Assembly (NCBI GenBank): GCA_027021285.1
Contig: JALUUP010000254.1
Location: 1-11,036 of the forward strand
Origin: Bacteroidota bacterium
GTDB lineage: Bacteria > Bacteroidota > Ignavibacteria > SZUA-365 > JAADGX01
DNA length: 11,036 nucleotides
Direction of reading: 5' to 3'
The notes beneath the pieces are model-generated. The model searched no databases. It saw only the letters and a list, made by a program, of their open reading frames with translations, and was not told the DNA's origin. This document shows, one piece after another, positions 6,840-11,036 of this stretch. A program made the translations under genes and the position numbers. How positions within the stretch are numbered: the first letter of the stretch is position 1; every line of letters begins with the position of its first letter.

Positions 6840-8793
6840 CTGTTCCAGGTTCTTTACAGTGCTGTTCTTTCTGCTCACGGTTCTACCGGGTTTTGCCCAG
6901 GACGACGCCTGGCCGGGAAGGCCGCGCTATCCCGAAGGCATGTTGTCCCTGAACGGAGGAGCCGGGTTGTCCAAGTACCTCGGCGAGTTTGTGGACAAAA
7001 ACGTGGGGACCGCGTTTTACGCTTCCGGGATGTACAATGTCTTTCCGGAATTGGGCGTTGGTTTGCATTTCATGTTCGGCAAGTTGATCTACGAACGAAG
7101 AGACCGGAAGAACTTCGGGAGCGTGTACCAATACCAGTTCGGTGGAGAACCGCCAACCCTGACAACGACCGATTATTCCACGTTATCCATTCGCCTGGCG
7201 GTAAACTTCTTTCCGCGGCAGGTGTTCAACGCTTATTTCGTTACCGGTGGAGGTGTCACGCTGTTCACGCCCGAGGATCTTGTCACGGGTTCACTGAAGG
7301 TACGTCCGAAGGCCGACCAAAACGCCGCCTTCACCCTACCCGCCGGTCTTGGCGCGGAGTACTTCTTTCGGCGCAACCTGTCGTTGAACATCGAGCTTGC
7401 GGCGAACATTACGTTCACCGACGATCTTGACGCCTTTTCTTCCGATAAAATCCGCGCGCTCGTCAGCGACCAGGCGGCGGTGACCACCGAAGGCAACGAT
7501 TTATATATCTCCCTGACCATCGGGTTGCGCTGGCATATTTTCGAGGACGATGACCTGGACAATGATCGTCTCAGTAACAGCGAAGAGCGCAAGCTTGGGA
7601 CCAATCCATACGACTTCGACTCGGATGGAGACCGCCTGGAGGATTACGACGAGGTGTACGTATACAAGACCAATCCACTTCTCGTGGACAGCGACAAGGA
7701 CGGTATTCCGGATTACAAGGAATTGTTTACGTACCGCATCAATCCGACTGCAGCCGACAGCGACCAGGACGGTATTACTGATTCCGAAGAAATCTTCACG
7801 TACCAGACGAATCCCGTCGAGGCGGATACGGACAACGACGGTTTGATCGACGGCGAGGAGCTGGAGCTCGGAACGAATCCTGTTGACGCTGATTCGGATC
7901 ACGACGGTCTTCCGGATGGAGACGAGGTCGATGTGTACGGCACTGATCCACGGCAGGCCGACACCGACGGCGACGGGTTCAAGGACAGGGAGGAACTGGA
8001 ATTGGGATCGGACCCGGTCGCAGTGGACACGGACGGGGATGGTTTGAACGATTACGATGAATGCCAGCGTTATCGTACCGACGTTACGAAGCCTGATACG
8101 GATGGCGACGGCATTACGGATGGGCAGGAAGTGCTTTCCACCGGCACCGACCCGCTGAAAAAAGACACCGACAGTGATGGGATCCCGGACGACGTTGACA
8201 TGTGTCCGACGCGTCCCGAGGATTACAACGGTATTGCTGACGACGACGGCTGCCCTGACGGCGCTGAAACAGTGCAACCCTCCAATCTACAGATGATAGC
8301 GAGGATTGATACCGTCATTCTTCGGGAAGGTTCGATCTTCACTTTGTTCGGGGTGAACTTCGAAACCGACAAGTGGATCATCCGTCCTGAATCGATTCCC
8401 ATTCTCGAGGAAAACGCCAAGCTGTTCAAACGGTATCCGCGCATGATCGTGGAGATTCGCGGTCACACCGATTCAGTGGGCAGCGACGAATACAACCTGC
8501 TTCTCTCCCAGAGGCGCGCAGAAGCCGTGCGCCAGTGGCTGATCAGGTACGGTGTGGATTCATCGCGTATTAGCGCCAGTGGCTATGGGGAAACCGATCC
8601 CGTCGCGGACAATGCCACCGAACTTGGACGAGCGCGGAACCGACGCATCGAGTTCTACATCGGAAAGCTCAATGAGCAGGCTGATGAAAACGAACCATCC
8701 ATCGACTCGACGGGGACTCCGATTCCAAGCATCAATCGGGGCGAAAAGAAATTGCAGAAAAAACAGGAAGCGCCTCCCAACGGAGAGAGATGA
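6832..8793 (+). CDS. OmpA-family outer-membrane protein with thrombospondin type-3 repeats (653 aa)
   Basis: Outer-membrane protein thought to tether the envelope to peptidoglycan. Domains in order: a Sec signal peptide with likely cleavage after GFA (residue 22); an N-terminal beta-barrel-like domain at about 34-237; ten thrombospondin type-3 calcium repeats at 239-477 (see separate entry); a short linker; an OmpA C-terminal domain at about 500-611; and a polar 40-residue tail. In the OmpA domain, RGHTDSVGSDEYN and SQRRAEAVRQWL supply Asp547 and Arg562, with the same 15-residue spacing as the diaminopimelate-binding Asp and Arg of E. coli OmpA; ISASGYGE and GRARNRRIEF complete the family pattern. 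ATG 6832 overlaps the methyltransferase end by 8 nt and has AAAGGA at 6822-6827. The in-frame signal peptide supports this start. Combination and size are common in Bacteroidota and relatives. It is the last gene of the 4149-8793 run; no clear intrinsic terminator follows. Confidence 0.94.
   Translation: MHNCSRFFTVLFFLLTVLPGFAQDDAWPGRPRYPEGMLSLNGGAGLSKYLGEFVDKNVGTAFYASGMYNVFPELGVGLHFMFGKLIYERRDRKNFGSVYQYQFGGEPPTLTTTDYSTLSIRLAVNFFPRQVFNAYFVTGGGVTLFTPEDLVTGSLKVRPKADQNAAFTLPAGLGAEYFFRRNLSLNIELAANITFTDDLDAFSSDKIRALVSDQAAVTTEGNDLYISLTIGLRWHIFEDDDLDNDRLSNSEERKLGTNPYDFDSDGDRLEDYDEVYVYKTNPLLVDSDKDGIPDYKELFTYRINPTAADSDQDGITDSEEIFTYQTNPVEADTDNDGLIDGEELELGTNPVDADSDHDGLPDGDEVDVYGTDPRQADTDGDGFKDREELELGSDPVAVDTDGDGLNDYDECQRYRTDVTKPDTDGDGITDGQEVLSTGTDPLKKDTDSDGIPDDVDMCPTRPEDYNGIADDDGCPDGAETVQPSNLQMIARIDTVILREGSIFTLFGVNFETDKWIIRPESIPILEENAKLFKRYPRMIVEIRGHTDSVGSDEYNLLLSQRRAEAVRQWLIRYGVDSSRISASGYGETDPVADNATELGRARNRRIEFYIGKLNEQADENEPSIDSTGTPIPSINRGEKKLQKKQEAPPNGER
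7546..8262 (+). repeat. Ten tandem thrombospondin type-3 (Ca-binding) repeats within the OmpA-family gene
   Basis: About ten consecutive units of 22-23 codons, each opening with D(S/T)DxDGxxD and most ending in GTNP or GTDP-like residues before the next unit. The units vary at both DNA and protein level, so this is an old protein repeat rather than a recent DNA expansion. The last unit runs into DDDGCPDG and, with the preceding DMCP, contributes two cysteines. The Asp-rich loops are expected to bind calcium and form a rigid stalk between the barrel and the peptidoglycan-binding domain. Confidence 0.93.
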
Positions 8794-8830
8794 TTGACGC
8801 GCATAAAAGGATGTTGAACGTTCTGAATAG

Positions 8831-8923
8831 AGGTAACCGCTTCGCAGCACGTGCCGCTTGTTGCGAGTACCGCGCGTAAATCCATTCGCCTTTCCACGAA
8901 AGGGGGGAACTACGCGGTAACCT
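8831..8923 (+). other. Possible structured RNA or 3' UTR element with nested inverted repeats
   Basis: Between the OmpA stop and tRNA-Lys lies a nested arrangement. An outer arm, AGGTAACCGC (8831-8840), pairs with GCGGTAACCT (8914-8923) at 9 of 10 positions. It encloses one hairpin GCAGCA/TGTTGC (8844-8849/8859-8864, one G-U pair) and a second CCTTTC-CAC-GAAAGG (8889-8903). A competing pairing of GGGGGG (8902-8907) with CCTCCC (8921-8926) is also possible. No U-tract follows, so it is not a standard intrinsic terminator. I recognise no RNA family, and GC-rich sequence gives such pairings by chance fairly often. Confidence 0.2.
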
Positions 8924-8953
8924 CCCGCGGGGCTACGTGTATCGTGTGAGCGC

Positions 8954-8985
8954 TTGGAGAGATATGAGAGGATTTCGTATCTTTG
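8954..8985 (+). promoter_or_regulatory. Putative Bacteroidota-type -33/-7 promoter for tRNA-Lys
   Basis: TTG at 8954-8956, a 21-nt spacer, and TATCTTTG at 8978-8985, an exact match to the Bacteroidota -7 consensus TAnnTTTG. The tRNA starts only 4 nt after the box, so transcription would begin at or within a few bases of the mature 5' end. The spacing is identical to that of the element before tRNA-Glu. Confidence 0.5.
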
Positions 8986-8989
8986 AAGT

Positions 8990-9062
<73 letters not shown>

Positions 9063-9097
9063 CGAAGAACAGTTAAAAACAGGTAGTTTTCAGCAAT

Positions 9098-9133
9098 CAG
9101 CCCCAACATTCCCGGTTGGGGCTGTGTGTTTTT
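9098..9133 (+). terminator. Rho-independent terminator after tRNA-Lys
   Basis: A perfect 10-bp stem, CAGCCCCAAC (9098-9107) with GTTGGGGCTG (9115-9124), around a 7-nt loop, followed by TGTG and five T (9129-9133). It ends the tRNA-Lys transcript. The U-rich run is only on the + side, so it acts in this direction. Confidence 0.88.
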
Positions 9134-9315
9134 ATGACTGTTTCCGCAAGATTCGATGCGTGTATGCATGAGCTATTTGCGGTAACGATAACATATTCAT
9201 TCCGGAAGTGTGCTAGAAAAAGTGCGCCTTCCAAAAGATAAAGAACGTCGTTGTGCTGATGGAAAACACCCAAGGTAGTATGAACACGTACGAAACAGGC
9301 GGTCGTGAGATGGCC

Positions 9316-9344
9316 TTGACTATTTCGCTTGCGTATCATAGATT
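9316..9344 (+). promoter_or_regulatory. Weak sigma70-like promoter candidate upstream of histidine kinase
   Basis: TTGACT (9316-9321), a 17-nt spacer and TAGATT (9339-9344), matching the -35/-10 consensus at 5 and 4 of 6 positions. A small inverted repeat, AGATTA/TAATCT at 9340-9355, overlaps the -10 and could be an operator. It would leave a leader of roughly 200 nt before the kinase ATG. If the host uses Bacteroidota -33/-7 promoters this match means little. Confidence 0.2.
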
Positions 9345-9392
9345 AACAATAATCTGCTAAAATAACTTGACGAAACACGAGTAGTCCATTCC

Positions 9393-9524
9393 ATGAGCGA
9401 TGTTATTTTATATAAGGAGCAAATCAATAAAAAACTGTTTATGCTACTTTGTGTGGTATTTAAAATTGTAAATACGAGTTATCTGATTTCGCATCAACGA
9501 GGGCATTTGGATATGAATCACTGA
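9393..9524 (+). CDS. Possible 43-aa small ORF in the kinase leader (doubtful)
   Basis: An ATG at 9393 opens a 43-codon frame ending in TGA at 9522-9524, 26 nt before the kinase start. The product begins MSDVILYKEQINKKLFMLLCVV and has a modest hydrophobic stretch (about 16-26, LFMLLCVVFKI) and a polar end. No Shine-Dalgarno is visible before the ATG, and the length is within reach of chance in AT-rich DNA. It resembles nothing I know. It could be a leader peptide or, more likely, noise. Confidence 0.15.
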   Translation: MSDVILYKEQINKKLFMLLCVVFKIVNTSYLISHQRGHLDMNH

Positions 9525-9550
9525 TTTGAAACGCTACAGAAAGACCCGAC

Positions 9551-10909
9551 ATGAAAAAAGATCGCTCTCCTTTTACTGTTGTAATGACGTTCCTCGCGTT
9601 AGGCGTGGTGTGGATATTCGTAACTGTGATGATCGTTCATTTCATTACGCTCGACAACTCCATCCTCGTTTTTCTTGGACCAGTAAACGCGACTGTATTC
9701 TTGATAACCGCAGCTTTGTTGATGTTTCGGCTCATCACGAAAGCTCAAAGTAAGTTGCGGGAATCCCAGGGGCAACTCTCCCAGAGCAGGCTCCAGTTGC
9801 TGGAGGTGTTGGAAAAAGTACCGATCATTTTGATGGTTGCCGATAAGAATGGAGTGGTTACCATCTCGAAGGGGAGAGGTGAGCATTCGGTCAAGTACGA
9901 TGTACAGGGAGTTGCAGGAAGAACTTTGGATGAGATTTTCAAGGATAATGAAGAAATCCGTAGCGATTTCCAGCATGCGCTGGCAGGTAAACCGTTGCAG
10001 GCAGTTCGATCATGGGGAGAGCGCGTATTTCAATGTTTCTATCAACCTTCTAATGATGAGCACGGAAATGTACAAGCCGTCATTGCTATAGCCGTCGATA
10101 TCACGGACAGGGCTCGACATGAGCGGGAACTACTCAAGGCGAAGGAAGAAGCGGAGCGGGCCAACCGTGTGCGTTCCGAATTCATCGCAAACCTCAGCCA
10201 CGAGATCCGAACGCCGTTGAATATTGTCGCCGGATATGCCAGCATCCTGAGAATGAAGTATAGTAGTGAAATAGGAGAGGAGGACCAAGAAATTTACTCG
10301 ACTATTGACGAGGCGAGCGATCGCTTGATGAACACGGTTGAAAAAATTCTCGATGTCTCAAGGTTCAGGAACGAGGATTTTCGGGCAGACCTTTCAGAGA
10401 TCTCGTTATCACAAATTCTCAACGATCTTAATTATGAATTCCACAGGATAGCCAAGAAAAAGAAGCTCGAACTGAATATCTATCTTCCTGAAGATGATGT
10501 GCACGTTCTTGCCGACCAGCATGCACTCCGACGGGCCCTGACCGAAGTCCTTGAGAACGCGGTGAAATTCACACCCGAGGGAAAGATCGATATCAAGACG
10601 AAGCAGGTCGATGGTACCGCTGAAATTATCATTGAAGATACGGGCATCGGAATTGGTACTGTATTCAAAGAATTTGCATTTGATGAATTCACCCAGGAGG
10701 AGGGTGGCTATTCAAGACCCTACGAAGGAACCGGTCTTGGTCTCGCGCTTGCAAAGAATTTCATCGAACTGTGTGGTGGCAAAATACGATTGGAGAGTGA
10801 AAAAGGGAAAGGAACGATAATTATCATTTATCTTCCAATTTCACAAGAAACCGAAACGACCTCAAATAACCAGGAAAATCGAGGGTTACATTCGATGCAA
10901 GACCGGTGA
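9551..10909 (+). CDS. Membrane-bound PAS-domain sensor histidine kinase (452 aa), orphan
   Basis: Two-component sensor kinase. Seen: two N-terminal membrane helices (about 8-33 and 38-60) joined by a very short loop, so there is almost no periplasmic sensor; a short coiled coil (62-85); a PAS domain (about 82-190) ending in AIAVDITDRA; a second helical linker; HisKA with FIANLSHEIRTPLN and phospho-acceptor His217; then HATPase_c with N-box LTEVLENAVKFTPEG (Asn336), G1 DTGIGIG (Asp363), F-box FDEFTQEEGG and G2 GTGLGLALAK (393-402). All catalytic motifs are intact, so it should be active. The input is probably sensed in the membrane or by the PAS domain in the cytoplasm. ATG 9551 is chosen because it directly starts a plausible membrane anchor; only a weak AGAAAGA lies before it. 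No response regulator is adjacent, and hairpins follow at once, so it is likely monocistronic. Composition is more AT-rich than genes before 8800. Confidence 0.94.
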   Translation: MKKDRSPFTVVMTFLALGVVWIFVTVMIVHFITLDNSILVFLGPVNATVFLITAALLMFRLITKAQSKLRESQGQLSQSRLQLLEVLEKVPIILMVADKNGVVTISKGRGEHSVKYDVQGVAGRTLDEIFKDNEEIRSDFQHALAGKPLQAVRSWGERVFQCFYQPSNDEHGNVQAVIAIAVDITDRARHERELLKAKEEAERANRVRSEFIANLSHEIRTPLNIVAGYASILRMKYSSEIGEEDQEIYSTIDEASDRLMNTVEKILDVSRFRNEDFRADLSEISLSQILNDLNYEFHRIAKKKKLELNIYLPEDDVHVLADQHALRRALTEVLENAVKFTPEGKIDIKTKQVDGTAEIIIEDTGIGIGTVFKEFAFDEFTQEEGGYSRPYEGTGLGLALAKNFIELCGGKIRLESEKGKGTIIIIYLPISQETETTSNNQENRGLHSMQDR

Positions 10910-10919
10910 CCGGTTTTTT
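10902..10919 (+). terminator. Short intrinsic terminator overlapping the kinase stop codon
   Basis: ACCGG (10902-10906), the stop codon TGA as a 3-nt loop, CCGGT (10910-10914), then a run of T to 10919. The stem is only 5 bp but GC-rich and directly followed by six T, the last stem base being the first of them. A terminating ribosome would cover it, so its activity may depend on translation. Confidence 0.5.
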
Positions 10920-10965
10920 CGCGTGAAAATTGAATACGATTAATCCGGCTTTTGAATTATCGAGT

Positions 10966-11011
10966 GAGCGGGAATCCAAGACCGTTTCGTTGGATTCCCG
11001 CTCGATGTTTT
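10966..11011 (+). terminator. Perfect 14-bp hairpin, probable terminator
   Basis: GAGCGGGAATCCAA (10966-10979) pairs perfectly with TTGGATTCCCGCTC (10990-11003) around a 10-nt loop. GATG and then four T (11008-11011) follow, a weaker U-run than usual. It may be the main terminator of the kinase transcript, or of a gene on the other strand beyond the window; it could also be one copy of a dispersed palindromic element. Confidence 0.55.
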
Positions 11012-11036
11012 CAACTGTTGGTTCCTTTGCGTGTGC

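Larger units (their letters stand above)
9134..9550. other. AT-rich intergenic region upstream of the histidine kinase
   Basis: 417 bp without a convincing gene. Composition drops sharply: the 60-base line from 9361 has 22 G+C and the next is lower still, against a GC-rich background before tRNA-Lys. It contains a weak sigma70-like promoter (9316-9344), a small hairpin AGATTA-ACAA-TAATCT (9340-9355), and one uninterrupted 43-codon frame (9393-9524). It probably holds the control region for the kinase gene. Confidence 0.6.

Noticed and set aside
7546..8262. Regular spacing of about 69 bp suggesting a CRISPR or DNA tandem array
   Set aside because: The units are diverged in DNA and conserved as D.D.DG..D protein motifs in frame with a complete outer-membrane protein, so they are protein repeats.
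7501..8277. Reverse-strand 258-aa ORF under the OmpA-family gene
   Set aside because: It exactly mirrors the Asp-rich repeat region; the periodic GAC/GAT codons suppress stops on the other strand. Its product is a repetitive Val/Ile/Arg chain without any recognisable domain.
9076..9090. Small inverted repeat AAAAC-AGGTA-GTTTT just after tRNA-Lys
   Set aside because: Only 5 bp and AT-rich, immediately before a strong terminator; no reason to assign a function.
9097..9339. Reverse-strand 80-aa ORF in the intergenic region
   Set aside because: It runs into the tRNA-Lys terminator hairpin, has no ribosome site that I can see and no recognisable motif.

Overview
The window looks like chromosomal DNA of a Gram-negative bacterium, probably from the Bacteroidota/Chlorobiota (FCB) side of the tree. 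Three things point that way. Several products are outer-membrane proteins or lipoproteins. One is an OmpA protein with a long run of thrombospondin type-3 calcium repeats. Both tRNA genes are preceded by a TTG-N21-TAnn(T/A)TTG element that resembles the -33/-7 promoter of Bacteroidota. This placement is inferred from composition, motifs and gene content, not from a database match. Most of the window is GC-rich. The last fifth, from about 9130, is clearly more AT-rich.

Layout, all genes on the + strand. Positions 2-3961 hold an ABC exporter module: a 5'-truncated FtsX/LolC-type permease, a second complete permease, a LolD/MacB-type ATPase, and a signal-peptide-bearing outer-membrane beta-barrel protein. 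Position 4047 starts tRNA-Glu(CUC). Positions 4149-8793 hold a compact four-gene run with 1-nt gaps or overlaps: a UshA-type 5'-nucleotidase lipoprotein, a small cytochrome-c-like lipoprotein, a SpoU/TrmH-family RNA 2'-O-methyltransferase that probably starts at TTG, and the OmpA/TSP3 protein. Next come an intergenic stretch with nested inverted repeats, tRNA-Lys(CUU), and a strong intrinsic terminator. An AT-rich 417-bp stretch with at most one weak 43-codon ORF follows, then an orphan membrane PAS-histidine kinase, which ends in a hairpin built around its own stop codon. A second, perfect 14-bp hairpin closes the window.

Taken together, the window is mainly about the cell envelope. The exporter is of the type that extracts lipoproteins or exports lipids or peptides using cytoplasmic ATP. 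The downstream operon supplies periplasmic nucleotide salvage, a possible electron-transfer lipoprotein and an outer-membrane/peptidoglycan anchor, with one RNA-modification enzyme embedded in it. I see no phage, IS element, CRISPR array or defence system. I found no convincing new multi-gene system. The best leads are the heme-motif anomaly in the small lipoprotein, the paired tRNA promoters, the structured intergenic segment before tRNA-Lys, and the compositional change after tRNA-Lys.
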